From the NCBI RefSeq assembly GCF_949282365.1, contig NZ_CASDOY010000032.1:1-21751 (forward strand): DNA of 21,751 bases. The letters are read 5' to 3'. Positions 1-8,248 of this stretch are shown one piece after another. The translations under genes were made by a program, and so were the position numbers. How positions within the stretch are numbered: the stretch's first letter is position 1; each line of letters begins with the position of its first letter. The notes under the pieces are model-generated. The model was not told the DNA's origin. It was given only the letters and a program-made list of their open reading frames with translations, and ran no database searches. This DNA is from an uncultured Desulfovibrio sp. (GTDB taxonomy: Bacteria > Desulfobacterota > Desulfovibrionia > Desulfovibrionales > Desulfovibrionaceae).

Positions 1-1
1 C

Positions 2-619
2 GCTGCGGGACAGCGCCGTCCCGCGCGCCCGCAGGCCCCGGCCCGGGGCGCGGAGGCCCCTGCCGCTCCGGCCCGGAGCTGGCGGCCTTTGCCGCCCCAC
101 GTCTGGCCCGCCGTCTGGCAGGAGCGGCTCTCCCGTACCCGGCAGGGACGGGTGGTCTGGACCTACTGGAACCTGGGCCCCGACCTCTGTGATCCCCAGG
201 CCCCCGGCAAGGCGCAGCGCAGTGCCTTTTTCCGCCGTCTCATGCAGGATTTGGCCTATCCGGCGGGCACCAGCACCTTCTGGCCCGTCTGCCTGCCCGA
301 TCCCGAGGCCTCTCCCGAAGCCCTGGCCCGCGCCCGCGCCGCCAGCCCCGACGGCAGCACGCCGCACTATCTGCCCAATGCCGACGTCTTCTGGTCCGGC
401 GTGCAGGCCCTGCATGCCCGGGCCGTGGTGGTCATGGGCTCTGTGGCGGCCCGGGCCCTGCAACTGCCCGCCGAAGTGCGTCCGCTCCAGCAGCTGCGCC
501 ATCGCGGCAGTCTGGTCTGGGTGCTCTGGGACGTGGAATTCCTCCTTGACGAACCGCAGCGCTATACGGCCATGCTGGCCTTCGTGCGCCGGGCGCTGCA
601 GCAGATCTCCAGACGCTGA
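2..619 (+). CDS. Unrecognised protein, 5' end outside the window
   Basis: The reading frame is open from base 2, so the gene almost certainly starts upstream; an internal TTG at 89 would be a poor start and has no clear ribosome binding site. The first 30 or so visible residues are Ala/Pro/Arg-rich and look like a linker. The remainder is a compact domain of about 175 residues with many tryptophans (WTYWNLGPDLC, FWSGVQAL) and a hydrophobic strand followed by Gly-Ser-x-Ala (VVVMGSVAARAL). That last segment faintly recalls the core of uracil-DNA-glycosylase-like folds, but I cannot confirm it and assign no function. The gene ends 10 bases before the split lysine exporter and is probably the first visible member of that operon. 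Confidence 0.7.
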   Translation, partial: AAGQRRPARPQAPARGAEAPAAPARSWRPLPPHVWPAVWQERLSRTRQGRVVWTYWNLGPDLCDPQAPGKAQRSAFFRRLMQDLAYPAGTSTFWPVCLPDPEASPEALARARAASPDGSTPHYLPNADVFWSGVQALHARAVVVMGSVAARALQLPAEVRPLQQLRHRGSLVWVLWDVEFLLDEPQRYTAMLAFVRRALQQISRR

Positions 620-629
620 AAGTACGACC

Positions 630-1070
630 ATGTTCACCGCTATCGGACTGATGCTCGCCGGCATCGCCCTGGGCTTCGCCCTGCGTCCTTTCCGCTGGCC
701 CGGGCTGCTGGGCCGCGCCATCTCGCCCACCATCATGCTCATGCTCTTCGCCCTCGGCGTGGCCGTGGGCGGCAATGCGGCCCTGATGGCCGATCTGCCC
801 GTGCTGGGCGGCAAGGCCCTGGCGCTCACCGTGGCCTGCGTGGCGGGCAGCCTCATCTGCACCGTGGCCGTGCGCCGCTTCTTTCCCGGCGCCGGGCCCC
901 GGGGGGGGGAGGACCCGGAGGGAACGGAAGGGGCGGGAAGGCCGGGGGCTGGCGCGGCTGTTCCCGGCACGGCTCCCGACGCTGCCCCGGGCACCGTCCC
1001 GGGCGTGCGCCCCGCGCAGGCGGGCCAGGCAGGCCTGACAGGCCGGGCAGGCAGGGAGGCTCGGCCGTGA
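630..1070 (+). CDS. LysO-type exporter, N-terminal half (DUF340), with disordered tail
   Basis: This 146-residue protein starts at the ATG at 630 and has three hydrophobic segments in its first 85 residues (around 1-18, 28-48, 55-78). That matches the N-terminal membrane part of the LysO/DUF340 lysine exporter family, which in some bacteria is encoded by two adjacent genes. The second half follows immediately with a 4-base GTGA overlap, implying translational coupling and a two-subunit transporter in the cytoplasmic membrane. Residues 85-146 are almost entirely Gly, Ala, Pro and Arg, unlike a membrane domain, and the region begins with a run of nine G at 901-909. The tail may be a disordered linker. 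Its length could change through slippage at the G run. The fold assignment is fairly sure; lysine as substrate is inferred from the family. Confidence 0.7.
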   Translation: MFTAIGLMLAGIALGFALRPFRWPGLLGRAISPTIMLMLFALGVAVGGNAALMADLPVLGGKALALTVACVAGSLICTVAVRRFFPGAGPRGGEDPEGTEGAGRPGAGAAVPGTAPDAAPGTVPGVRPAQAGQAGLTGRAGREARP

Positions 1071-1666
1071 GCGGCAGTCTGATGATCCTGGGCTGTTTCG
1101 TGCTGGGCGTGCTCCTGGCCTGGCTGGGCTGGATACCGGACTATTTCCTGGAGCATGACGGCACGCTCTACGTCCTTTATGCGCTGATGTTCCTGGTGGG
1201 CATCTCCATCGGTCACGACCGCCGTCTGGGCGAGATCCTGCGCACCCTGCGCCCCCGCGTGCTGCTCCTGCCCCTGGCCACCACCGTGGGCACCTTCGCG
1301 GGCGCGGCCCTGGCCAGCGTCACCCTGGCCTATTCCCTGAGCGAATGCCTGGCCGTGGGGTCCGGCTTCGCCTACTATTCGCTCTCGTCCATCTTCATCA
1401 CCCAGTACAGGGGCGCGGAGCTGGGCACCGTGGCCCTGCTGGCCAACATCATGCGCGAGCTGGCCACATTGCTTTTCACGCCGCTCATGGTACGCTGGAT
1501 CGGTCCGCTGGCCGCCATCTCCTGCGGCGGCGCGTCCACCATGGATTCCACCCTGCCGGTCATCACCCGCTTCGCGGGCAAGCAGTGGGTGTTCGTCTCC
1601 ATCGTGCACGCCATGATCCTGGATTTCAGCGTGCCCTTCTGGGTGACGTTCTTCTGTACCCTGTAA
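1067..1666 (+). CDS. lysO: LysO family lysine exporter, C-terminal half
   Basis: The 199-residue product has about six hydrophobic segments and the conserved features of the LysO (YbjE/DUF340) C-terminal domain: LVGISIGHD near residue 45, the GSGFAYYSLSSIF segment near 97-109 and GGASTMDSTLPV near 160-171. Family members export lysine and toxic analogues such as thialysine across the inner membrane. The start is the GTG at 1067, which overlaps the TGA of the N-terminal half, so both halves are probably made in equal amounts. The stop is 16 bases before the next gene, which has its own AAGGAG site. Compared with the fused E. coli protein (about 300 residues) the gene is simply split, not truncated. 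Confidence 0.82.
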   Translation: MSGSLMILGCFVLGVLLAWLGWIPDYFLEHDGTLYVLYALMFLVGISIGHDRRLGEILRTLRPRVLLLPLATTVGTFAGAALASVTLAYSLSECLAVGSGFAYYSLSSIFITQYRGAELGTVALLANIMRELATLLFTPLMVRWIGPLAAISCGGASTMDSTLPVITRFAGKQWVFVSIVHAMILDFSVPFWVTFFCTL

Positions 1667-1682
1667 CGCAAGGAGCTGCGTC

Positions 1683-2363
1683 ATGGCCCGCATGCGTGCC
1701 GCCAAACAGCAACTGAAAGAACTGCTTTCCGCGCCCGACTGGCGTGATCATCTGCCCGGACTGCGCTCCATGGGACAGCCCGCCGTGGGGCCGCTGTTCT
1801 CCTTCCTGCTGCTGGAACCCTTCATGCGCCACAAGGCCGCCCTGGCCCTGGGCCAGGTGGTGGCCGGTATCGAGGAGAAAAGCCCCGAGGACATGCACAA
1901 CATCATGCGCCGCCTCATGTGGCACATGAACGAGGAATCCGGCAACATCGGCTGGGGCATCCCCGAGGCCTTCGGCGAGGTCCTGGCCGCCTGCCCGCGC
2001 GCGGCCAGGGAATTCCACCGCGTGCTCATCTCCTATGTCATCGACCTGGGCCGGGACGACAACTTCTGCGATCACGGCCCCCTGCGCCGCTCCTGCTTCT
2101 GGGCCATCGGCCGTCTGGCGCAGGCCCGGCAGGAACTGGCCCTGCCCGCGCGGCCCTGGCTGCTCAAGGGCCTGGAGGACGAGGATGTCCCCTGCCGCGG
2201 CATGGCCGCCTGGGCCCTGGCCCAGCTGCCCCGCGACTTCATGGATGCCCCGGCCCTGCGCCGTCTGGCCGGGGCCGGGCATGAGGAGCTCTGCGAGGTC
2301 TTCGACGGCGAGAAGGTGGTGGAGAAGACCGTTTCCGAACTGGCCCGCGAAGCGCTGGGTTAG
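1683..2363 (+). CDS. HEAT-repeat-like protein of unknown function
   Basis: The 226-residue soluble protein has an AAGGAG ribosome binding site 8 bases before its ATG. It is built from amphipathic helical pairs typical of HEAT/PBS-lyase-type repeats: residues 25-65 (LRSMGQPAVGPLFSFLLLEP, then KAALALGQVV), 90-120 (GNIGWGIPEAFGEVLAAC), 140-170 (GPLRRSCFWAIGRLAQ) and 175-200 (DEDVPCRGMAAWALAQL). Such scaffolds bind proteins or cofactor-bearing subunits. Sulfate reducers have a conserved small family of this style (DVU0298-type, from memory), which I offer only as a likely relative. It is the last gene of the plus-strand run and converges on gapA; the bidirectional hairpin at 2539-2569 separates them. 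Confidence 0.65.
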   Translation: MARMRAAKQQLKELLSAPDWRDHLPGLRSMGQPAVGPLFSFLLLEPFMRHKAALALGQVVAGIEEKSPEDMHNIMRRLMWHMNEESGNIGWGIPEAFGEVLAACPRAAREFHRVLISYVIDLGRDDNFCDHGPLRRSCFWAIGRLAQARQELALPARPWLLKGLEDEDVPCRGMAAWALAQLPRDFMDAPALRRLAGAGHEELCEVFDGEKVVEKTVSELAREALG

Positions 2364-2373
2364 GCCCGGGACG

Positions 2374-2399
2374 CATGACGTTTTGTTTTTTTGGGGGGG
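2374..2399 (+). repeat. Intergenic element, copy 1 (CATGACGTTTTG-T7-G7)
   Basis: This stretch closely matches the minus-strand reading of 11579-11602 (CATGAGGTTTTG followed by T/G-rich and G6 sequence). Both copies lie between convergent genes. This copy begins 10 bases after the stop codon of the HEAT-like gene. The match is seen by eye; its function is unknown. Confidence 0.45.
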
Positions 2400-2411
2400 A
2401 GGGATCCCTTT

Positions 2412-2504
2412 GCGTTGCTGTCGATGCCCGTAAGACCTTGCGGCCTAACGGGCACGGCCCTGCGGGCCGCCGTCCGGTCGCGCGTTGCTGTCGATGCCCG
2501 TAAG
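2412..2504. repeat. Pair of 23-bp direct repeats, 70 bp apart
   Basis: Positions 2412-2434 and 2482-2504 are identical over 23 bases (beginning GCGTTGCTGTCGATG, ending CCCGTAAG). The spacer holds GC-rich sequence able to fold on itself (GGGCACGGCCC next to GCGGGCCGCC). The pair could be part of a REP-like intergenic family. No gene overlaps it. Confidence 0.6.
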
Positions 2505-2538
2505 GCCGTGCCGGCTGCCGGGCCCCTGGAGCGCATGA

Positions 2539-2569
2539 AAAAAGGCCATCCGTGACGGATGGCCTTTTT
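2539..2569. terminator. Bidirectional intrinsic terminator
   Basis: A perfect 14-bp stem (AAAAAGGCCATCCG at 2539-2552 with CGGATGGCCTTTTT at 2556-2569) encloses the loop TGA. The stem ends in T5 on both strands. It sits between convergent genes and should stop transcripts from both the HEAT-like gene and gapA. Confidence 0.9.
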
Positions 2570-2675
2570 CGTTGGCTGGGGGACCGGAGCGGGGCAGACG
2601 GCCCGGCTCCCCCCGGGGGACAGGGGCACGGGGAAAGGCCCCTGCGCGGGGCCGTAGCCCGCCCGCCGGAGTCGG

Positions 2676-3692
2676 TTACAGGCCCTTCTGCTGCATCAGG
2701 CAGATCAGGTCGCAGACGCGGTTGGAGTAGCCCCATTCGTTGTCGTACCAGGCCACGACCTTGACCAGATTGCCGTTCTGCACCGTGGTGTAGGGCGCTT
2801 CCAGGATGGAGGAATGCGGATCGCCCTTGAAGTCCGTGGAGACCAGGGGCAGGGTGTTATAGCCCAGGATGCCCTTGAGGTAGGTCTCGCTGGCGTCCTT
2901 GAGGGCGGCCAGCAGGGTCTCGGTATCGGTATCCTTTTCCAGGATGCCGTTGAAGTCCACCACGGAGACCGTGGGCGTGGGCACGCGCAGCGAGTAGCCG
3001 GTGAACTTGCCCGCCAGTTCGGGGATGACCTTGGCTACGGCCTGGGCCGCGCCGGTGGAGGTGGGGATGATGTTGCAGGCGGCGGCGCGGGCGCGGCGGG
3101 GGTCCTTGTGGGCCATGTCGAGGATGCGCTGGTCGTTGGTGTAGGAGTGGATGGTGGTCATGTTGCCCAGCCTGATGCCGAAGTTGCGCTGCAGCACCAG
3201 GGCCACGGGGGCCAGGCAGTTGGTGGTGCACGAGGCGTTGGACACGATGTGGTGCTTGGCGGGATCGTACTGGTCGTGGTTCACGCCCATGACGATGGTG
3301 ATGTCTTCTTCCTTGGCCGGGGCGGTGATGATGACCTTCTTGGCGCCGTTGTCCATGTGCACGGAGGCCTGGGAGGCCTTGCGGAAGATGCCGGTGCTTT
3401 CCACCACCACGTCCACGTCATGCTGGCCCCAGGCCAGCTGATGGGGATCGCGTTCGGCGAAGCAGTGGATGTTCCAGTCGCCGACCTTCACTTCCTGGCC
3501 GTCCACCCGGGCGTCGAGGAAGGCGCGGCCGTAGACGGAGTCATACTCCAGCAGCTGGAAATTGGTGGTGGCGTCGAAGAGGTCGTTGATGGCCACCACC
3601 TCCACGCGATCCGCGTACGTCTGGCGCAGGGCGCGGAAGACCTGGCGGCCGATGCGGCCGAAACCGTTGATACCGACACGAACTTTTTTCAT
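2676..3692 (-). CDS. gapA: Glyceraldehyde-3-phosphate dehydrogenase, type I
   Basis: The enzyme oxidises glyceraldehyde-3-phosphate to 1,3-bisphosphoglycerate with NAD in cytoplasmic glycolysis. From the chosen start it has 338 residues, normal for the family. The Rossmann motif GxGxxG lies in NGFGRIGR (9-16). Asn-Asp at 36-37 fits NAD preference. The catalytic Cys155 lies in SNASCTTNCLAP and the catalytic His182 in TIHSYTND. The conserved C-terminal WYDNEWGYSNR is intact. Two ATGs, at 3698 and 3692, are possible. The AAAGG upstream is only 3 bases from the first but 9 from the second, which also gives the standard MKKVRVGINGFG terminus, so I chose 3692. The 143-base gap to the upstream GAF gene contains a GC hairpin (3799-3817) without a T tract, so co-transcription remains possible. 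Confidence 0.97.
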   Translation of the reverse strand: MKKVRVGINGFGRIGRQVFRALRQTYADRVEVVAINDLFDATTNFQLLEYDSVYGRAFLDARVDGQEVKVGDWNIHCFAERDPHQLAWGQHDVDVVVESTGIFRKASQASVHMDNGAKKVIITAPAKEEDITIVMGVNHDQYDPAKHHIVSNASCTTNCLAPVALVLQRNFGIRLGNMTTIHSYTNDQRILDMAHKDPRRARAAACNIIPTSTGAAQAVAKVIPELAGKFTGYSLRVPTPTVSVVDFNGILEKDTDTETLLAALKDASETYLKGILGYNTLPLVSTDFKGDPHSSILEAPYTTVQNGNLVKVVAWYDNEWGYSNRVCDLICLMQQKGL

Positions 3693-3835
3693 TGTCATTC
3701 ACCTTTGCCCTTGCGGGCTTGCTGTCTTGATGGGGGCGGGAGGCGCAGCGGGGCAGCCCGCGCTGCCGGGGGCCGCGCCGGAGGACCGGACGGGCGGCCA
3801 CGGCCCGCGGGGCCGTGCCCTGCGCCGGAGCCGGT

Positions 3836-4390
3836 CTAGTCTTCGTAGAGCGAGTAGGCGTGCTTGGCCATCAGCTCGTAGTTGTTGCGCAGCGCGTCGT
3901 GCAGGCGGGCATTCTCGATGGCCACGGCGGAGACGGCGGCCACGGCCATCATGAAGCTTTCTTCCTCGGCGGAGAACTCGCGTTCCTGGGCGGAGTAGAC
4001 GCGGATCAGGCCGATGACCTTGCCGCTCACGCTCAGGGGCGCGGACAGCACGGAGACCAGGCCTTCGGCCTTGGCCGATTCGGGATACTGGAAGCGGCCG
4101 TCAGAGGTGGCGTCCTTGAGGTGGATGGCCTTGCCGGCCAGCACTTCGCTGTCCAGGCCGCTGCGTTTCACTTCCACGGGGCCCTTGCGCATGTAGGTTT
4201 CGGAAAGGCCGTAGGCGGCGCTGGGCAGCAGGAAATGCCCGGTGCTGTCCAGCAGGCGGATGGTGCAGGCCTTGCAGTCCATGGCCTTGGCCGTCTGTTC
4301 GCTGATCTTGTGCAGCACGTCCTTGGGGTCAAGGCTGGCGTTGATGGCCAGAGCCACGTCGCGCAGGGCGCTGAAATAATCCTGGGGCAT
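3836..4390 (-). CDS. GAF-domain sensor-like protein
   Basis: The 184-residue protein is essentially one GAF domain (about residues 15-165) with short helical ends; it has no kinase, cyclase or DNA-binding part. Recognisable GAF features are the first helix (ALRDVALAINASLDPKDVLHKI), the strand ACTIRLLD and the segments SVLSAPLSVSGKVIGLIRVY and FMMAVAAVSAVAIENARLH. GAF domains bind small ligands, haem or iron-sulfur centres; the ligand here is unknown. The two cysteines of the early motif MDCKAC (54-59) could be redox-active. The start at 4390 is fixed by an ideal AAGGAGGT six bases upstream. The position ahead of gapA suggests, without proving it, a link to central metabolism. Confidence 0.85.
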   Translation of the reverse strand: MPQDYFSALRDVALAINASLDPKDVLHKISEQTAKAMDCKACTIRLLDSTGHFLLPSAAYGLSETYMRKGPVEVKRSGLDSEVLAGKAIHLKDATSDGRFQYPESAKAEGLVSVLSAPLSVSGKVIGLIRVYSAQEREFSAEEESFMMAVAAVSAVAIENARLHDALRNNYELMAKHAYSLYED

Positions 4391-4411
4391 GGAGAACCTC
4401 CTTGGGATGGG

Positions 4412-4438
4412 GCGCCGCCCGTCCCGGCGGGGCGGCGC
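4412..4438. other. GC hairpin in the leader of the GAF gene
   Basis: GCGCCGCCC (4412-4420) pairs perfectly with GGGCGGCGC (4430-4438) around a 9-base loop. In the minus-strand transcript it lies about 10 bases before the Shine-Dalgarno sequence of the GAF gene. It could modulate translation or simply reflect the high GC content. The rest of the 257-base gap to rodA shows no clear promoter. Confidence 0.3.
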
Positions 4439-4647
4439 TGTTTGCCATTGGGAAGACGACCCCTGCGCGCGGGCCTGCCGGGGATGGCGCAAGCGCGACA
4501 GAGGGGGCGGACAGGGGTGTCCGGCGGTCGGAAGGCCCGGGGCGGGCCGTGCGGACCGGGGCGGCGCATGATCGGGCTGCGTACCGGGAACAGGAGGTGG
4601 GAGGGCTCCCGTCCGGCGCTCCCTTTCCCGGCGGGGCCGGTCAGGGC

Positions 4648-5754
4648 TCAGCTCTTGAACATGAAGCGCCGCATGGAAACATTAAGCACGATGCCCAGCA
4701 ATGTGAAGTTCACCACGGTGGCGCTGCCGCCGTAGCTGATGAAGGGCAGGGGGATGCCCACCACGGGCATGAGGCCGATGACCATGCCCATGTTGATGCA
4801 TATCTGCCAGAAAAAATAGAAAAAAACACCCACTGCCAGCATGCTGCCGAAGCGGTCCTTGGCCTGGACCACGGTGGAGAAGATGGAGAGCAGGAAAAGG
4901 GAAAACAGGGTGACCAGGGCCACGCAGCCCACGAAGCCCCACTCCTCGCCGAACACGGCCAGGGCGAAGTCCGAATGGCGCTCGGGCAGGAAGTTGAGCT
5001 TGTTCATCATGCCTTCCATATAGCCCTTGCCCCACAGCTCGCCGGAGCCGATGGCGATGCGCGACTGCAGGATGTGGTAGCCCGCGCCCAGGGGGTCGTC
5101 GCCGGGATTGAGGAAGGTCAGCACGCGCTGCTTCTGGTAATCGTGCATCAGCACGAACCACATCAGGGCGGCCACGCCGGGCACGGCCAGCAGACAGGTG
5201 CCCAGCACATAGCGGCGCAGGCCGTGGAAGAGGATCATGCCGGCCATGATGAGCAGCACCATCATGGCCGTGCCCAGGTCGGGCTGCTTGAGGATGAAGA
5301 CCACCGGCACCAGGCCCACGGCCAGGACGGAAAAAAAGTGCTTCCAGCCCAGGGGCTGGCTGTCGCGGGCCAGCAGGCGGGCCACCAGGATCAGCACGGC
5401 GATCTTGATGGGCTCCGAGGGCTGGATGGTGAACAGGCCGAAGGAGATCCAGCGCTTGGCGCCGTAGAAGGTGGAGCCCACGAAGGGCACCAGCATCAGC
5501 AGCACCAGAAAGAAGAGATAGGCGGGCCAGGCCAGGTTGCGCAGCTGGCGGTAATCGAAGAGCGTGGCCAGCAGCATGCAGCCCAGGCCGCACAGGCCCC
5601 AGACGAGCTGGCGCTGGTAGAAGCTCTCGAAGGCGAAACCGGTCTCCACGCGGGTGCCGCTGGCGGAATAGAGATTGGCCACACCCGTGAAATAGAGCAG
5701 CAGCATGCAGGCCAGCAGTGCCCAGTTGATGTAACCGAGGAGGCGCTTGTCCAT
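4648..5754 (-). CDS. rodA: Rod shape-determining SEDS peptidoglycan glycosyltransferase RodA
   Basis: RodA polymerises lipid II into glycan strands during lateral wall growth, partnered by PBP2, whose gene lies 18 bases upstream. The 368-residue protein has about ten hydrophobic segments and the SEDS signatures. NFLPERHSDFALAVFGEEWG contains the catalytic Asp at 262, the same number as in E. coli RodA. LKQPDLGTA lies at 155-163, and PLPFISYGGSA lies near the C-terminus. The ATG at 5754 has a modest AGGAA site six bases upstream. It is the last gene of the mre cluster. The usual order mreB-mreC-mreD-mrdA-rodA is intact. Confidence 0.96.
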   Translation of the reverse strand: MDKRLLGYINWALLACMLLLYFTGVANLYSASGTRVETGFAFESFYQRQLVWGLCGLGCMLLATLFDYRQLRNLAWPAYLFFLVLLMLVPFVGSTFYGAKRWISFGLFTIQPSEPIKIAVLILVARLLARDSQPLGWKHFFSVLAVGLVPVVFILKQPDLGTAMMVLLIMAGMILFHGLRRYVLGTCLLAVPGVAALMWFVLMHDYQKQRVLTFLNPGDDPLGAGYHILQSRIAIGSGELWGKGYMEGMMNKLNFLPERHSDFALAVFGEEWGFVGCVALVTLFSLFLLSIFSTVVQAKDRFGSMLAVGVFFYFFWQICINMGMVIGLMPVVGIPLPFISYGGSATVVNFTLLGIVLNVSMRRFMFKS

Positions 5755-5772
5755 GGGACGTTCCTGTGGCCG

Positions 5773-7788
5773 TCAGCGGCGACGGCGCTTGGGCAGATCG
5801 TTGCTTTCGTTGCTCATGCCCGGCAGGGGGCCCGAGGCGGGGCCCAGCATGCGGCCGGCGGGCTGGAGCGTTTCCTGGACGGCCTGCCCGGGCGCGCCCG
5901 CATCGGGCCCGAAGAGGTGATCGTAGACCTTCCTGGCCACGGGGCCGGCCACGCTGGAGCCGCCGCCGCCGTGTTCCACCATGACGATGACCACATAGGT
6001 CTTGCCGTTCTTGCGGCCCCATGTGGCGATCCAGGCATGGTCGCGGTGCAGGTAGGCCAGTTCCGCGGTGCGCAGGCGGCGGTCGTTGGCGGTCATCTTG
6101 AGCTTGGTCACCTGCGCCGTCCCGGTCTTGCCGCCCATGTCGGCGTCATGGCGGCCCACCACCCGGGCCGTGCCGCCGCCCGCCGTGCGGCGCATGGCCT
6201 GGACCACGAAACGCAGGTGTTCCAGCCGGGCGGGGATGCGGCCGCGCACCTCGCGCGGGGCGTCGTCCAGCAGCTGGGGCTTGAGCAGGTCGCCGCCGTT
6301 GAGCATGGCCGAGACATAGACGGCCATCTGGATGGGCGTGACCAGGGTGAAGCCCTGGCCGATGGAGGTGTTGAAGGTGTCGCCGCGCACCCAGACCTGC
6401 TTGCGGTAGCGCTGCTTCCAGTCGCGCGAGGGCACCAGGCCCGAGCGCTCGTGCGGCAGGTCCACGCCCGTGGGCTTGCCGAAGCCGCATTGCTTGGCAA
6501 AGGCCGAGATCCTGTCGATGCCCAGACGCTCGGCCATGATGTAGTAATAGACGTCGCAGGAATTGATGAGCGACTGTTCCAGGGTCTGGCTGCCGTGGCC
6601 GCCGCGCCGCCAGCAGCGGAAGATCTGGTTGCCCAGTTTGGTCTGGCCGCCGCAGAAGACGGTTTCGCGGGGGTCCACGCCGTTCTCCAGGAAGAATACG
6701 GCCATGAGCAGCTTCCAGACCGAGCCGGGCGGATAGACGCTCTGGATGACGCGGTTCTGCAGCGGGTAGCGCTTGCTGGTGCGCAGGGCCTCCCAGTCGC
6801 GGTGGGAGATGCCCGCGGCGAACAGGTTGTTGTCATAGGCCGGGGAGGTGACCAGGGCGCGCAGCTTGCCGGTGTCCGGCTCCATGACCACCACGCAGCC
6901 CGCCTCGCCGCCCAGGGCCTCCCAGGCGGCCTGCTGCAGGTCGCGGTCCAGCGAAAGGGCCAGCTCCTGCCCCGCGCTGGGGGCCTCGCGCAAGCTCTTG
7001 GCCAGCATGCGGCCGTGAGCGTCCACTTCCATCTGGTACAGGCCCTTGTGGCCGCGCAGGCGCTTTTCCAGCTCCAGTTCCACGCCGGCCTTGCCCACCA
7101 GGTCGCCCATGGCCAAATCCGGGTCCTTTTCCATCTCCGTGCTGTTGGCTTCGGCCACATAGCCCAGCACATGGGCGAAAAGGTCCTTTTCGGGATAGTG
7201 GCGCGTGGTGCGGACCATGATCTCCAGTCCGGGCCAGTTGACCAGCTCGGCCTCGATGCGCGCCACCTGGCCGAAGTCCAGGCCGGAGACCAGGGGTAGG
7301 GCCTCGAAGGGCTTGGTCTTGAAACGGTCCTGATGGTAGCGGTTCTGCAGCTGCTCCAGGGGCATGTCCGTCCACTGGCTGATCTGGGCCAGGGTGGCGG
7401 GGATGTCCGGGCAGTCCTCGCGGATGATGGCCAGGCCGTAGGCCGTGCGGTTGTCGGCCAGGATCTTGCCGTGATCGTCGAAGATGCGGCCGCGCGGGGC
7501 GAAGATGCGCTCCGTGCGCAGACGGTTCTTCTGGGCCTGGCTGGTCATCTCCGAGCCCAGATGGAGCTGGAGGTACCAGAAGCGGGTGACGAAGACGAAA
7601 AAGAAGATGCCCACCAGCACCTGCAGCAGCAGGGTCCCGCTGCGCGGGGGCTGGTAGCGTTCGCTCTCCACCTGGATGGTCAGCCAGGAGCGCCAGTTCC
7701 GGCGCTTGCGCCGGGGGGCCTGCGGCGGGGGGGCCGCCGGGGGCTGTGCCGGAGCGGGAGGAGGGGTGATGCGCCTATTCTTCGTCAT
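5773..7788 (-). CDS. mrdA: Penicillin-binding protein 2 (elongasome transpeptidase)
   Basis: This class B PBP cross-links peptidoglycan during elongation. It has a proline-rich cytoplasmic N-terminus (residues 7-25), a basic stretch, one membrane anchor (51-70), the PBP dimerisation domain (about 95-260; RTERIFAPRGRIFDDHG and HVLGYVAEA are recognisable) and a transpeptidase domain. Catalytic motifs are complete: Ser356-x-x-Lys in PPGSVWKL, Ser410-Cys-Asp in LINSCDVYYY (the Ser-x-Asp form usual for PBP2) and Lys554-Thr-Gly in GGKTGTAQV. The 671-residue length is slightly above average because of the proline-rich head and a 50-residue low-complexity tail ending in RRRR. It overlaps mreD by 14 bases. 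Confidence 0.96.
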   Translation of the reverse strand: MTKNRRITPPPAPAQPPAAPPPQAPRRKRRNWRSWLTIQVESERYQPPRSGTLLLQVLVGIFFFVFVTRFWYLQLHLGSEMTSQAQKNRLRTERIFAPRGRIFDDHGKILADNRTAYGLAIIREDCPDIPATLAQISQWTDMPLEQLQNRYHQDRFKTKPFEALPLVSGLDFGQVARIEAELVNWPGLEIMVRTTRHYPEKDLFAHVLGYVAEANSTEMEKDPDLAMGDLVGKAGVELELEKRLRGHKGLYQMEVDAHGRMLAKSLREAPSAGQELALSLDRDLQQAAWEALGGEAGCVVVMEPDTGKLRALVTSPAYDNNLFAAGISHRDWEALRTSKRYPLQNRVIQSVYPPGSVWKLLMAVFFLENGVDPRETVFCGGQTKLGNQIFRCWRRGGHGSQTLEQSLINSCDVYYYIMAERLGIDRISAFAKQCGFGKPTGVDLPHERSGLVPSRDWKQRYRKQVWVRGDTFNTSIGQGFTLVTPIQMAVYVSAMLNGGDLLKPQLLDDAPREVRGRIPARLEHLRFVVQAMRRTAGGGTARVVGRHDADMGGKTGTAQVTKLKMTANDRRLRTAELAYLHRDHAWIATWGRKNGKTYVVIVMVEHGGGGSSVAGPVARKVYDHLFGPDAGAPGQAVQETLQPAGRMLGPASGPLPGMSNESNDLPKRRRR

Positions 7789-8245
7789 GCGAGCGTGCCA
7801 GTGGCCGCGTGGCCGTCAGGATCGCCCAGGCCACGGGCAGATACAGGGCCTGCAGCAGGCTCCTGTCCAGATATTCCTGCGGAGAGAAGGGCACGGCGTA
7901 CAGCGGGGAGAACAGCCAGCCCAGACCGAAACAGGCCCCGCCCAGGCACACGGCCAGCAGCAGGACAAGGAAAAAATTCCCCAGCCCCAGCAGCCAGCGC
8001 AGGATGCGGTAGATCAGGCAGACCAGGGCATACCAGACCACGGAGGCCCCGAAGGGGCTCGTGCCGATGCCTTCCTGGAGCAGGATGAAGAGCGGCAGCA
8101 GCCAGCAGAGGCTCTTGTAGTCCCGTTCCTGCAGCAGGATGACCAGCCCCACCACCAGGGCGTCCAGGCCGGGGACCAGGCTTTGCACGCAGATGCCCAG
8201 GGCCACGAAGCACAGCCACCAGAAGACGTTGCGCACGGCCTGCAT
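7775..8245 (-). CDS. mreD: Rod shape-determining protein MreD
   Basis: MreD is a small inner-membrane protein that links MreC to the elongasome enzymes. The 156-residue product has about five hydrophobic segments and the MreD-like stretch LLPLFILLQEGIGTSPFGASVVWYAL around 48-75, where the family has its conserved polar turn. Sequence conservation in MreD is always low, so the call rests on membrane profile, length and position between mreC (3-base gap) and mrdA (14-base overlap). The tight packing indicates translational coupling. Confidence 0.9.
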   Translation of the reverse strand: MQAVRNVFWWLCFVALGICVQSLVPGLDALVVGLVILLQERDYKSLCWLLPLFILLQEGIGTSPFGASVVWYALVCLIYRILRWLLGLGNFFLVLLLAVCLGGACFGLGWLFSPLYAVPFSPQEYLDRSLLQALYLPVAWAILTATRPLARSHDEE

Positions 8246-8248
8246 GGG

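Larger units (their letters stand above)
2364..2675. other. Convergent intergenic region with repeats and terminator
   Basis: This 312-base region lies between the HEAT-like gene (plus) and gapA (minus). It holds, in order, a T7G7 tract that is part of a sequence shared with 11579-11602, a 23-base direct repeat (2412-2434 and 2482-2504), and a strong bidirectional terminator (2539-2569). No convincing coding sequence is visible; the open frames here are Arg/Pro/Ala-rich and lack ribosome binding sites. Confidence 0.7.

Noticed and set aside
4402..7299. A 965-residue open frame on the plus strand
   Set aside because: It lies antisense to rodA and mrdA, is extremely His/Gln/Ala/Gly-rich as expected from the reverse complement of GC-rich codons, and has no domain or ribosome binding site.
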